From assembly GCF_026619415.1 (NCBI RefSeq), contig NZ_JAOVZR010000001.1, forward strand, positions 2,597,501-2,661,500: a stretch of DNA of 64,000 bases, written 5' to 3'. The notes beneath the pieces were generated by a model. It ran no database searches and was not told where the DNA came from. It worked only from the letters and a program-made list of their open reading frames with translations. This DNA comes from Hoeflea algicola (GTDB taxonomy: Bacteria; Pseudomonadota; Alphaproteobacteria; Rhizobiales; Rhizobiaceae). A program made the translations under genes and the position numbers. Below, piece by piece: positions 41,245 through 50,095 of this stretch (position 1 is the stretch's first letter; the number at the start of each line of letters is the position of its first letter).

Positions 41245-42675
41245 ATGGACCACACCAATCTCTACATCGACGGCGAATGGCGCAACGCGGCAAGCGGCGA
41301 GCGGTTCGATGTGATCAACCCGGCCACCGAAGAGGTAATCGCCTCGGTGGCATCAGCCGACATCGCCGACGCCGATGCGGCACTCGATGCCGCCGAAGCG
41401 GCTTCCGCTTTGTGGGCCGCCAGGAAACCGCGCGAACGCTCGGAAATCCTGCGCAAGGCGTGGGAACTCATGACCGCACGGCTCGATCAATTCGCCCGCC
41501 TCATCACCCTTGAAAACGGCAAGGCGCGCGCCGACGCCATGGGCGAAGCAGCCTATGCAGCAGAGTTCTTCCGCTGGTTCTCGGAAGAGGCGGTGCGCGC
41601 CGACGGGCTTGTCACCCACGCCCCATCATCGGGCGCCCGCATCATTGTGCAGCACAAGCCGGCAGGCATTGCCGTGCTGGTCACGCCGTGGAATTATCCA
41701 GCCGCCATGGGTACCCGCAAGATCGCCCCTGCCCTTGCCGCAGGCTGCCCGGTGATCATCAAGCCGGCCTCGGAAACCCCGCTCACCATGCTGGCCTTGA
41801 TGCCGCTTCTCGAAGAAGCCGGCGTGCCGAAGGGACTTGTCAACGTGCTGCCATCCAGACGGTCGGGCAAGCTGGTCGATCACATGCTGCACGATCCCCG
41901 CGTGCGCGTGATCTCCTTTACCGGCTCCACCGAAGTCGGGCGCAAGCTGCTCCATTCAGCCGCCGACCAGGTGCTCAAGCCGGCCATGGAACTGGGCGGC
42001 AATGCCCCGCTGATCGTCTTTGAGGATGCCGACATCGACAAGGCAGTGTCAGGCGCCATGCTCGCCAAGATGCGCAACCTTGGCGAAGCCTGCACCGCCG
42101 CCAACCGCTTCTATGTGCACGAAGCGGTCAGTGCCGAATTCATCTCCAAATTTACCGCAGCCATGGCCGCGCTGAAGATGGGCAACGGATCGGACGAGGG
42201 CATCGACGTCGGACCGCTGGTCAACGCTGCAACCCGCGACAAGGTCGCCGCATTTGTCGAGGATGCCGTGGCCAAGGGCGCCAGGATCGAACTGGGCGGT
42301 ACGATCCCCAATGGCAAGGGCTATTTCTATCCGCCAACGGTTCTCTCCAATGTGCCCGAGAATGCCGATTGCGTGGATGACGAGATTTTTGGTCCGGTCG
42401 CCGCCATACAGTCTTTCAACGATCAGGAAGATGTCATCCGCCGCGCCAACGATACCGAATATGGTCTTGTTGCCTATGTGTTCAGCGAAGACATGCGCCG
42501 CGCCATGCAGGTTTGCGAGCGGCTCGAATATGGCATGGTCGGCCTCAATCGCGGCCTTGTCTCAGATCCGGCGGCCCCCTTCGGCGGCGTCAAGCAATCG
42601 GGTCTTGGCCGTGAAGGCGGGCATGAAGGCATGATGGAATTCATGGAAACCCAATACATATCAGCCGAATGGTAA
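41245..42675 (+). CDS. NAD(P)-dependent aldehyde dehydrogenase (succinate-semialdehyde type)
   Basis: Aldehyde dehydrogenase of 476 residues with the catalytic Cys in GEACTAANRF, Glu in MELGGNAPLIVFEDAD and TPWNYPAAMGTRK as cofactor region. It resembles GabD-like enzymes; the substrate is probably an aldehyde formed by the neighbouring enzymes. GGAG lies upstream, 12 bp after the E2 gene. Confidence 0.9.
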   Translation: MDHTNLYIDGEWRNAASGERFDVINPATEEVIASVASADIADADAALDAAEAASALWAARKPRERSEILRKAWELMTARLDQFARLITLENGKARADAMGEAAYAAEFFRWFSEEAVRADGLVTHAPSSGARIIVQHKPAGIAVLVTPWNYPAAMGTRKIAPALAAGCPVIIKPASETPLTMLALMPLLEEAGVPKGLVNVLPSRRSGKLVDHMLHDPRVRVISFTGSTEVGRKLLHSAADQVLKPAMELGGNAPLIVFEDADIDKAVSGAMLAKMRNLGEACTAANRFYVHEAVSAEFISKFTAAMAALKMGNGSDEGIDVGPLVNAATRDKVAAFVEDAVAKGARIELGGTIPNGKGYFYPPTVLSNVPENADCVDDEIFGPVAAIQSFNDQEDVIRRANDTEYGLVAYVFSEDMRRAMQVCERLEYGMVGLNRGLVSDPAAPFGGVKQSGLGREGGHEGMMEFMETQYISAEW

Positions 42676-42770
42676 CGGGTGTTGCACGGACCACAACGGC
42701 AGGCGCTGCCCGCTTGGTGGCATTGCTGATAGGGTTGCGGATCGACCCACGCAGAATGATTGGATGACCT

Positions 42771-43529
42771 ATGGCACTAACGATTGATCTCTCCGGGCAG
42801 ACCGCTCTTGTAACCGGGGCTTCCCGTGGCATCGGCAAGGCGATCTGCCTGGCGCTTGCCAACGCCGGGGCAGACATCATCGGCACGGGAACATCGATAA
42901 CCAGTGGAAGCGAAACCGCTTCGCTGGTGCAGGCTACGGGGCGCAAATTCACGGCCGAAGACTGCGACTTCAGCGACCGCCAGCAAACCCGCAGTTTTTC
43001 CGCCCGGATGGCAGAACGCGGCGATGTTTCAATCCTCATCAACAACGCCGGGACCATCCGTCGCGCCCCCGCCGCCGAGCACCCGATCGAAGACTGGGAC
43101 GACGTCATGGCGGTCAATTGCGACGCGCCTTTCATTCTAAGTCAGGCGCTCGGTCGCGGGATGCTCGATCGCGGTCATGGCAAGATCGTCTTCATCGCCT
43201 CGGTGCTGAGCTATCAGGGCGGCATCACTGTTCCCGGCTACGCCGCCAGCAAGGGCGCTGTGGCCCAGCTTATAAAGGCCTTGGCCAATGAATGGGCTGC
43301 AGGGGGTGTCAACGTCAACGGCGTTGCTCCCGGCTATATCGCCACCGACAACACGGCTGCATTGCAAGCTGATCAGGCACGCGAAACCGCGCTGCTGGAG
43401 CGTGTGCCGGCAGGGCGGTGGGGCAGACCCGACGAAATTGCCGAACCGGTGGCGTTCCTGTGCAGCGATCTTGCGCGCTTCATCCACGGCACGATCCTGG
43501 CTGTCGATGGCGGATGGCTCAGCAGATAG
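42771..43529 (+). CDS. SDR oxidoreductase, KduD-like
   Basis: Short-chain dehydrogenase of 252 residues: TGASRGIG, NNAGTIRRAPA, YAASKGAV and DGGWLSR at the end. The NNAG-x-IRR and GYIATDNTAAL segments recall 2-deoxy-D-gluconate 3-dehydrogenase (KduD). Substrate not proven. Last gene of the right arm, facing the convergent hydantoin-type operon. Confidence 0.85.
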   Translation: MALTIDLSGQTALVTGASRGIGKAICLALANAGADIIGTGTSITSGSETASLVQATGRKFTAEDCDFSDRQQTRSFSARMAERGDVSILINNAGTIRRAPAAEHPIEDWDDVMAVNCDAPFILSQALGRGMLDRGHGKIVFIASVLSYQGGITVPGYAASKGAVAQLIKALANEWAAGGVNVNGVAPGYIATDNTAALQADQARETALLERVPAGRWGRPDEIAEPVAFLCSDLARFIHGTILAVDGGWLSR

Positions 43530-43632
43530 CTGCCGGCAACTGCAGCAACCGCAGAGCGGACGGGCGTGCACTTGACGCTTTTTGTGACCCGGATCACCAC
43601 TGTTTCCAATCGGAACCAATCACCCGATCCAT

Positions 43633-44406
43633 TCACCTCTCTGTGGCTAAGATCGATAGGCGTCCTCGATTAAGCAGCCTGCTCAGGGCAGGCGAAATGC
43701 CTTTATGTGGTTTGGGTCGATTTTCATCATCCATCTGGGCATGCACAGACAGAGTTGCGCCCAGCGCCTCCGCCAACGCCTCTTCAAGCCCGTCAATGAC
43801 AGGAACCCGGGTATCCAGACCGGAGGTCGCCACCAGTTCCGAAAACGGGGCACCACCCAGGAGCACCGCTTGTGCACCAGCATCAGCCATTTCGTCGACA
43901 ATACCGGCTATCCGGCGAGCGAATGAGCCTGCGTCCTCTGCCAATTGCAAAACACTGCTGTCGAGCAATCGAACCGATGTGCATCGATCGGCTATCCCCG
44001 CCTCCGAAATCGCCGAATGCAAGGCCGGCAACAGTGCCGGGCCAAGAGTAAGAACTCCGAAACGGCGTCCATTCTTTGCCGCCGCCTGCAACCCGCTTTC
44101 GCGCAGGCCGAAGACCGGCATCGGGGCGATTTCACGTGCACCTTCAAGACCCGGATCGCCGAAAGCGGCGATAATGGCGGCATCACACTCGGTATTGTCT
44201 GCGATTGCCTCAAGCGTGGCGTGAGCGGCAATCGCCAACTCCGCCGGGCCTTCAATGGAAGCCGCGCCAAATGGCGCGGTGACGCATCGCAAATCTGCCC
44301 CAGCCGGCAGATGACACCGCGCGGCTTTTTCGAGAATTGCGGTTACCACCTGCGACGTATTCGGATTGACCAGCAGTATTCGGCGCCGAGGCGAGACCGC
44401 GCTCAT
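43633..44406 (-). CDS. Asp/Glu/hydantoin racemase family protein
   Basis: Protein of 257 residues. It opens with the family phrase ILLVNPNTSQVV and has the segments AAIIAAFGDPGLEGAREI and AVLLGGAPFSEL. In well-characterised hydantoin racemases two cysteines act as bases; here the corresponding positions look like Ala (AAFGDPG) and Gly (LGGAPF), so racemase chemistry is uncertain. It overlaps the PuuE-like gene by 4 bp and is last in a long operon. Confidence 0.8.
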   Translation of the reverse strand: MSAVSPRRRILLVNPNTSQVVTAILEKAARCHLPAGADLRCVTAPFGAASIEGPAELAIAAHATLEAIADNTECDAAIIAAFGDPGLEGAREIAPMPVFGLRESGLQAAAKNGRRFGVLTLGPALLPALHSAISEAGIADRCTSVRLLDSSVLQLAEDAGSFARRIAGIVDEMADAGAQAVLLGGAPFSELVATSGLDTRVPVIDGLEEALAEALGATLSVHAQMDDENRPKPHKGISPALSRLLNRGRLSILATER

Positions 44407-45308
44407 CGAGCAGAACCATCGGTCTCGGCGATCCAGTGGCGCGCAATTTCTTCGCGCGTTGTGACCCAGGCTTTCTGCGAATCTGTGATGTGCTCCAGGA
44501 TCTGCTCGAGCGCCGCCATCCGCCCCGGGCGCCCAATGATGCGCAAATGCAGGCCAATCGAAAGCATCCGCGGTTGCGTCCGACCTTCCCGGACAAGCCA
44601 GTCGAAAGCATCGATCACATAGGCCGCAAAATCACGGCCATTGAAGCGGTTGCTGTCGTAGAACTGCATATCGTTGGTATCAAACGCATACGGCAGCACC
44701 AGATGCCGATGATCGCCAACGCGGGTGAAATAGGGCACATCGTCATTATAGGCGTCGCTGTCGTAAAGAAAGCCACCGTCTTCAACCAGCAGGCGTCTGG
44801 TATTCAGCGAAGTCGAGGACCGGGTGTGCCACCCGACAGGCCTTCGGCCAGCGGCCTCGGTGATGGCATCAACGGTTTTTCTGATGTTGCCTCTTTCCTC
44901 CTCCGCAGCCATGCCGGCATGGCTCTCCCAGCGCCAACCATGGGCCGATATCTCGTGCCCGCGGGCTACCGCGTCGGCGACAAGTTCGGGCAGTTTCTGC
45001 GCAGCCATGCCGCAAGTACTGACCGTGGCTTTCACATGGTGACGATCAAGACAATCCATCAAGCGCCACCACCCAGATCTGGTTCCGTACTCGAAATGTC
45101 GATCGACACAGGTGTCGGCGCCCTCAACCAGCTTGTTCACCTCGTGAACGGCTTCGTTTTTCTGATCGCCGCTGCGGATTGAATATTCCGCGCTCTCCTC
45201 GAAATTCACGACAAAGGACACGGCCAGCGGCGCATTGCCCGGCCATGAAATCGAGGGTGGATTGCCGCGGTAGCCGAGATAGTCCCGATCGAAATCTGCT
45301 TGCACCAT
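44403..45308 (-). CDS. PuuE-like polysaccharide deacetylase-family hydrolase
   Basis: NodB-fold protein, about 301 residues. VSFVVNFEESAEYSI, HEISAHGWRWESH and the DAYNDDVPYF segment match the metal-independent allantoinase PuuE and related cyclic amide or formamide hydrolases. The start is the ATG at 45308, which has GAGG 6 bases upstream; ATG 45320 overlapping the previous stop is an alternative. It probably acts on a ring-opened or cyclic amide from the hydantoinase step. Between the hydantoinase and racemase genes. Confidence 0.82.
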   Translation of the reverse strand: MVQADFDRDYLGYRGNPPSISWPGNAPLAVSFVVNFEESAEYSIRSGDQKNEAVHEVNKLVEGADTCVDRHFEYGTRSGWWRLMDCLDRHHVKATVSTCGMAAQKLPELVADAVARGHEISAHGWRWESHAGMAAEEERGNIRKTVDAITEAAGRRPVGWHTRSSTSLNTRRLLVEDGGFLYDSDAYNDDVPYFTRVGDHRHLVLPYAFDTNDMQFYDSNRFNGRDFAAYVIDAFDWLVREGRTQPRMLSIGLHLRIIGRPGRMAALEQILEHITDSQKAWVTTREEIARHWIAETDGSAR

Positions 45309-45319
45309 ATCCGACCTCA

Positions 45320-47533
45320 TCAAGCTTTGTGGGTACGGGTGACAACCTCACCAAGAGGGTCGCTGGAAACATCGCCATTCTCGGCAATTGTCTTGCCGCG
45401 CAGAATGGTGCGGACCGGCCAACCGGTCACATCCAGCCCTTCATAAGGAGTGTAGTCGCAGCCATCCTTCAACAGATCGTGGGTTATCGTCACTCTTCGC
45501 CCCGCGTCCCACAGGACGATATCGGCATCGCTGCCGATCGCGATAGTGCCCTTCTTAGGATACAGCCCGTAGCGTTTTGCGTGGTTTGTGGAAGTCAGGG
45601 CGACAAACCGGTTGAGGTCGATACGGCCCTTGACCACACCTTCAGAAAACAGGATCGGCATTCGCGCCGCCACCCCCGGTATTCCGTTGGGGACGTAGCG
45701 AAAGCTCCGCCGTCCTGCGGGTGCCAGTTTTCCGGCAACATCGTCATAGCGAAACGGACTGTGATCGGAAGAAACCACCTCGAAGATGCCCTGCTGCAGC
45801 CCTTCCCAGCAGGCATGTTGGCTTTCGCTGTCGCGCGGCGGCGGACTGCAGACATATTTGGCGCCCTCCATGCCGTCCCGTCTCATGTCCTGTTCAGTCA
45901 GAACCAGATATTGCGGGCAGGTTTCACCAAAAACAGGAAGCCCACGCTCGCGTGCGCGCTTGATCTCATCCATCGACTGACGGTTGGAGACGTGAACAAT
46001 CATCACCGGCGTATCGACAATTTCCGCCAGGCTGATCGCCCGGTGCGTGGCTTCACGCTCGACTGCGACGGGGCGCGAACGCCCATGATAATAAGGTGCG
46101 GTCTTGCCTTCGCTTTCCAGATGCTCGGTCAGGAACTGGATCGCATCATAGCCCTCAGCATGGACCATCACCAACGCTTTGTGACGGCGGGCGACATCAA
46201 GCACCTGCAGGATTTCCCGGTCATTCAGTTTCATGTCGTCATATGTCATGAAGATCTTGATCGACGTGTAGCCTTCGGCAATCAGCGCCGGAAGCTCCTG
46301 CCCAAGCACCTGCGGCGTCGGGTCGGTAACAATGAGATGCATGGCGACATCGACGTGGCAGGCCTGGTCGGCCTTGCGGCCATAATCAAGCAACGCCTCA
46401 CGCAGGGACTGGCCGCGTTGCTGCAAACAGAAGGGCAGCACCATGGTGTTACCCCCGACCGCCGCCGAGCGCGTGCCGGTTTCAAAATCATCGGCCATGA
46501 CAATGCCCGGCGGCGATGGCTGAGCGAGATGCACATGGCTATCGATCCCACCGGGCATCACCAACAGCCCGGTCGCATCAATCATCTCGGGCGCCGGTCC
46601 CAACTGCGTACCCATGGCAATGATCTTGCCTGCCTCGATCCCGATATCGGCGACAAACACGTCAGCTGCCGTGACAATGGTTCCGTTCTTGATGATGGTG
46701 TCAAAGGCCATTCGGCAACTCCTGCAAGCTGACTTTTCACGGTTTTGAACAGAGAATGGATTCGCGCGATTAGGCGGACGTGTTGCCGGAAATGGGGGAG
46801 TCACGGACGAAAAGAGCACGCCCCAACCTTTGACACTGGCCGGATCGGCTCCTGCGACCAGAAGGCTTTTCCACAATGTCGTTGCGATGGAATCGTAGAT
46901 CGGAATACCCATCTCTTCTTCCAGCATCGCAACATTCGCCGCGCCGCGCATGTTGGTGCAGACCACCGCAGCGGCATCGCATTGCGTCTCGTTGAGAGCC
47001 CCGCGCAGCAGTTCCGTCACACGTTCGGCTTCGACTTCAGCAAAAGAAAAGTTGTCGCTCAGGCCGATGTGCCGTTCTGCAACGCAGTCAAATCCTGCTT
47101 CGCTCCAAGTCTGCATGATTCTCGACTGAACATCGTTTGTATAGGGGGTGACGAGCGCAATCCTGCGCGCACCTGTGATCTGAAAAATTTCTCTGAAGGC
47201 GAGCACCGATGTGCAGGCTTTCACACCTGTTTCAGCCAGAATGCGCTCGCAGAGACGTTCATCCTTTTCAAAGCCAAGCCAGCTTGCCGAGGTTCCGTTC
47301 CAGCCGATCACGTCCACCTTCGCATGCGCCAGCAATTCCGCTGCCCGCAAGATCTCGTCTTCGGCAAACTGGCTGTTGGCGCGTTCACTCAAGGCGATTT
47401 CGGTGACGCGGAACCGCGAAAAATGCGCGCTCACATGCGGCAATCCGGCGATCATGGCCGCGGTCACCGGCTCCAGCACCGTGTTGGATGAAGGTGTCAG
47501 CATCCCCAACCGGACAGGATGGGCTTCATTCAT
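45320..47533 (-). CDS. Maleate-isomerase-like domain fused in frame to dihydropyrimidinase-like hydrolase
   Basis: Single frame of 737 residues. Residues 1-243 are an Asp/Glu racemase/maleate isomerase-type protein (MLTPSSNTVLEPV, VVCTNMRGAANV). A 31-residue linker that looks like translated spacer follows. From Met275 (ATG at 46711, with AGGAG upstream) there is a complete 463-residue dihydropyrimidinase/hydantoinase: metal-site DSHVHLAQP, the Lys to be carboxylated in YTSIKIFMTYDDM, MVHAEGYD and VSSDHSPF. Removing one base at 46804 places a TGA right after residue 243, so two separate genes joined by an insertion is likely; a true fusion cannot be excluded. Lies between the ABC ATPase and PuuE genes. 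Confidence 0.82.
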   Translation of the reverse strand: MNEAHPVRLGMLTPSSNTVLEPVTAAMIAGLPHVSAHFSRFRVTEIALSERANSQFAEDEILRAAELLAHAKVDVIGWNGTSASWLGFEKDERLCERILAETGVKACTSVLAFREIFQITGARRIALVTPYTNDVQSRIMQTWSEAGFDCVAERHIGLSDNFSFAEVEAERVTELLRGALNETQCDAAAVVCTNMRGAANVAMLEEEMGIPIYDSIATTLWKSLLVAGADPASVKGWGVLFSSVTPPFPATRPPNRANPFSVQNREKSACRSCRMAFDTIIKNGTIVTAADVFVADIGIEAGKIIAMGTQLGPAPEMIDATGLLVMPGGIDSHVHLAQPSPPGIVMADDFETGTRSAAVGGNTMVLPFCLQQRGQSLREALLDYGRKADQACHVDVAMHLIVTDPTPQVLGQELPALIAEGYTSIKIFMTYDDMKLNDREILQVLDVARRHKALVMVHAEGYDAIQFLTEHLESEGKTAPYYHGRSRPVAVEREATHRAISLAEIVDTPVMIVHVSNRQSMDEIKRARERGLPVFGETCPQYLVLTEQDMRRDGMEGAKYVCSPPPRDSESQHACWEGLQQGIFEVVSSDHSPFRYDDVAGKLAPAGRRSFRYVPNGIPGVAARMPILFSEGVVKGRIDLNRFVALTSTNHAKRYGLYPKKGTIAIGSDADIVLWDAGRRVTITHDLLKDGCDYTPYEGLDVTGWPVRTILRGKTIAENGDVSSDPLGEVVTRTHKA

Positions 47534-48615
47534 GCCGCAGATTCCAGCGCGATTGCACCGTCCAGCCTGCGCCCGGTCTCGTGGTCAAAAAGCTGGGCGT
47601 GAGTGTAGTCAGGCAGGATGTGCAATGTATCTCCGGGTCTGGTTTCGACACGCTCACGGAAGGTCGCGACCAGCACATCCTCGCCAATATGTCCAACGAT
47701 CTGGGTTTCCGATCCCGTAGGCTCGACCACATCGACAATCAGTGGCAGGCCTTCACCCGTGACGGTAAAATACTCAGGCCTGATGCCATAAGCCGCGCGA
47801 CGCCCCTTGGCCGATGAATGGGTGTTCTCGGGCAGCGGCAAACGCAAACCACTATCGGAAACGAAGTCGTCGTCTTTGACCGAACCCTCGACGAAATTCA
47901 TGGATGGGCTGCCAAGAAAGCCGGCCACAAAACGGTTTGCCGGGTTGTCATAAAGCTCCAGCGGCGGGCCGACCTGCTCGACGCGGCCACCACTCATCAC
48001 GACGATCTTGTCAGCCATCGTCATCGCCTCGATCTGGTCATGTGTCACATAGACCACCGTCGTCTTGAGACGCTGATGCAGGGACTTGATTTCGGCGCGC
48101 ATGGCGACTCTGAGTTTGGCATCCAGATTGGACAGTGGTTCGTCAAACAGGAACACGGATGGATCACGGACAATGGCCCTACCCATCGCTACCCGCTGAC
48201 GCTGGCCCCCTGAGAGCTGCTTCGGGTACCGGTTCAACAATTCCCCCAGGCCCAGAATTCCGGCGGCCCGGTCCACCTGTTCGGAAATCACATCTTTGCT
48301 GACGCCTTTCAGCTTGAGCGAGAAGCTCATGTTCTCCCGCACCGTCATGTGCGGGTAGAGCGCATAGCTCTGGAACACCATGGCGATATCGCGGTTCTTC
48401 GCCGCCACATTGTTCACCGACTTGCCATCAATCCGGATCGTGCCGCCACTGATGCTTTCAAGCCCGGCAATCATCCGCAGAAGCGTGGATTTTCCGCAGC
48501 CTGAAGGGCCCACCAACACGACGAACTCACCGTCAGCCACCGTGATGTCGACATCATGCAGCACCTGCATGGTGCCGTAGTATTTCGCTGCGCTTTCGAT
48601 CAGAACGTTCGCCAT
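47530..48615 (-). CDS. Sugar ABC transporter ATP-binding protein (UgpC/MalK type)
   Basis: Importer ATPase of 361 residues: Walker A GPSGCGKST (about 37-45), Q-loop VFQSYALYPHM, signature LSGGQRQRVAMGRAI, Walker B VFLFDEPLSNLD, and a C-terminal TOBE/regulatory domain (YGIRPEYFTV). It energises the permeases encoded at 51106 and 51924 although genes of metabolism lie between. 4-bp overlap with the isomerase/hydantoinase gene. Confidence 0.93.
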   Translation of the reverse strand: MANVLIESAAKYYGTMQVLHDVDITVADGEFVVLVGPSGCGKSTLLRMIAGLESISGGTIRIDGKSVNNVAAKNRDIAMVFQSYALYPHMTVRENMSFSLKLKGVSKDVISEQVDRAAGILGLGELLNRYPKQLSGGQRQRVAMGRAIVRDPSVFLFDEPLSNLDAKLRVAMRAEIKSLHQRLKTTVVYVTHDQIEAMTMADKIVVMSGGRVEQVGPPLELYDNPANRFVAGFLGSPSMNFVEGSVKDDDFVSDSGLRLPLPENTHSSAKGRRAAYGIRPEYFTVTGEGLPLIVDVVEPTGSETQIVGHIGEDVLVATFRERVETRPGDTLHILPDYTHAQLFDHETGRRLDGAIALESAA

Positions 48616-48683
48616 GGCCCATTCTCCTTACAGATGCGTTTTTGCGTCGCGGAACCGGGTTTTCCGGCTCGCGAGATTGTTGT

Positions 48684-49463
48684 TCACGGATTTACCAGAT
48701 CCAACTGCACTGCCCGCCGCTCGTCATTGCCGATCCATCCGCATAGCGCTTCGGGCAGACCAATGCTTGCCTTGGGGCCGGGCCGGCTGAAACTGCCCAC
48801 GCTCGCACTTCTTACCGACATGCCGACAAGCGTTTCGGCCTGCTTGACAGCCGCAATGATCTGATCGACCACTGGCACCGGCACCCGGTTCTTGATCCGG
48901 CTTGCGAGCCCAACCAGCGGCGCTCCCGCCAGAACAATGATTTCCGCGCCATCTTCCTCGACTGCCTTTAGGCACAATTCGACAAGAAGATCCTCTTTCT
49001 GCTCCTGCACCGCGACTACATCTTCAACTGGCCCGGTAAGGGTGCGAATGCTGGCGCAGCGTTCAGTAAGTTTGTGCATTTCCACACATTCCTTGAACCA
49101 GGGCGCAAGCGTGGGACTGAAGCTGACGATCGAGAACCGCCCGCCGAGCATGCAGGCCGTCAGCATCGCTGCCTCGGCCATCCCCACAACCGGCACGTCA
49201 AACAGTTCCCGTGCCGCCATCAGGCCTGGATCTCCGAATGCGGCGGCGATCGCCGCATCAATCGAGCGATGGCGCTCCGCCAGCATTTCGAGAACGACAG
49301 CGCCACCGATCTGAGCTTCCGATCGCGAAGCGATATAGGGCACGCCTCGGGGCGCCGTGGCCGGAACCAGTTCGGTTCCTGGCTGGGCAGCCTGAGACGC
49401 GACCGCCATCATCCGATCAGTCATCGCCACGGTCGTGTTGGGATTTAGCAGCAATATTCGCAT
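48684..49463 (-). CDS. Asp/Glu/hydantoin racemase family protein
   Basis: Protein of 259 residues beginning MRILLLNPNTTVAMTD, with AAIAAAFGDPGLMAARELF and EIIVLAGAPLVGLA. As in the paralogue at 43633, Ala replaces Cys in the first active-site motif and Ala lies at the second, so the role may not be classical racemisation. The frame is open 105 codons further upstream over the SLOG gene; the ATG at 49463 is the family start. Confidence 0.8.
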   Translation of the reverse strand: MRILLLNPNTTVAMTDRMMAVASQAAQPGTELVPATAPRGVPYIASRSEAQIGGAVVLEMLAERHRSIDAAIAAAFGDPGLMAARELFDVPVVGMAEAAMLTACMLGGRFSIVSFSPTLAPWFKECVEMHKLTERCASIRTLTGPVEDVVAVQEQKEDLLVELCLKAVEEDGAEIIVLAGAPLVGLASRIKNRVPVPVVDQIIAAVKQAETLVGMSVRSASVGSFSRPGPKASIGLPEALCGWIGNDERRAVQLDLVNP

Positions 49464-49513
49464 AGGGTCTCTTTTGCCTGTTGTGCTACGCCGAAGTGCG
49501 GGGGGCTTCCCGG

Positions 49514-50074
49514 TCAGGGGCGATCGGGCATCGCCGTCCGGTTCTCCTCGGTGGCCCGCTCGAAAGCCTTGGCCACAGCCTCTTCGGCCGTGTCGGCGAA
49601 GTCGATCTCGACGGTTTCGCGCTCGTCGATAAACTTGCCCTTCTGCAGGACCGGTTCGATCCGGTCCGCCCATCCACCGCTGCCGCGCAGGATCACAACC
49701 GGACGGGCTTCGGCATAGGCAATGGTCAGTTCGTTGAGGGTGCCGCAACTGCCGCCAATCATGATCAGCGCGTCGCATGACCTGGCGGTCAGGAGATTGC
49801 GGGCCCGGCCCAGTCCTGTCGGAAAGATCACGTCGCAGTAATCATTGGCTGTAGACTTATCCATCGCCGGCAGAATGCCGATTGTCAGGCCGTCAGCCAT
49901 CTTCGCGCCGCGGGAAGCCGCTTCCATGACGCCGAAGCGGCCACCGGTTACAACCACACCGCCCTTTTCGGCGACAAGGCGACCGACGTCCTCTGCGGCC
50001 TGCATGGTGCGTGCGTCGACCACGTCATTTTCGTGCTGTTCGTTCTTGCCGATTACGCCGATTGTTACGAGCAT
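49514..50074 (-). CDS. SLOG-superfamily Rossmann protein (TIGR00725/LOG-like)
   Basis: Protein of 186 residues with the nucleotide-binding motifs GGRFGVMEAASRGA and IGGSCGTLNELTIAYAEARP, the latter equivalent to the G-G-x-G-T-x-x-E site of LOG nucleoside-monophosphate phosphoribohydrolases. It may therefore cleave an N-glycosidic bond of a 5'-phosphorylated glycoside, or bind a nucleotide ligand. The gene follows the PfkB kinase gene by 21 bp, which fits phosphorylation followed by cleavage. Function inferred only. Confidence 0.75.
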   Translation of the reverse strand: MLVTIGVIGKNEQHENDVVDARTMQAAEDVGRLVAEKGGVVVTGGRFGVMEAASRGAKMADGLTIGILPAMDKSTANDYCDVIFPTGLGRARNLLTARSCDALIMIGGSCGTLNELTIAYAEARPVVILRGSGGWADRIEPVLQKGKFIDERETVEIDFADTAEEAVAKAFERATEENRTAMPDRP

Positions 50075-50095
50075 GGAGATGGTTCCTTTACATTG

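Noticed and set aside
45179..46732. 517-codon plus-strand frame opposite the hydantoinase
   Set aside because: Shadow frame; composition unlike real proteins here.
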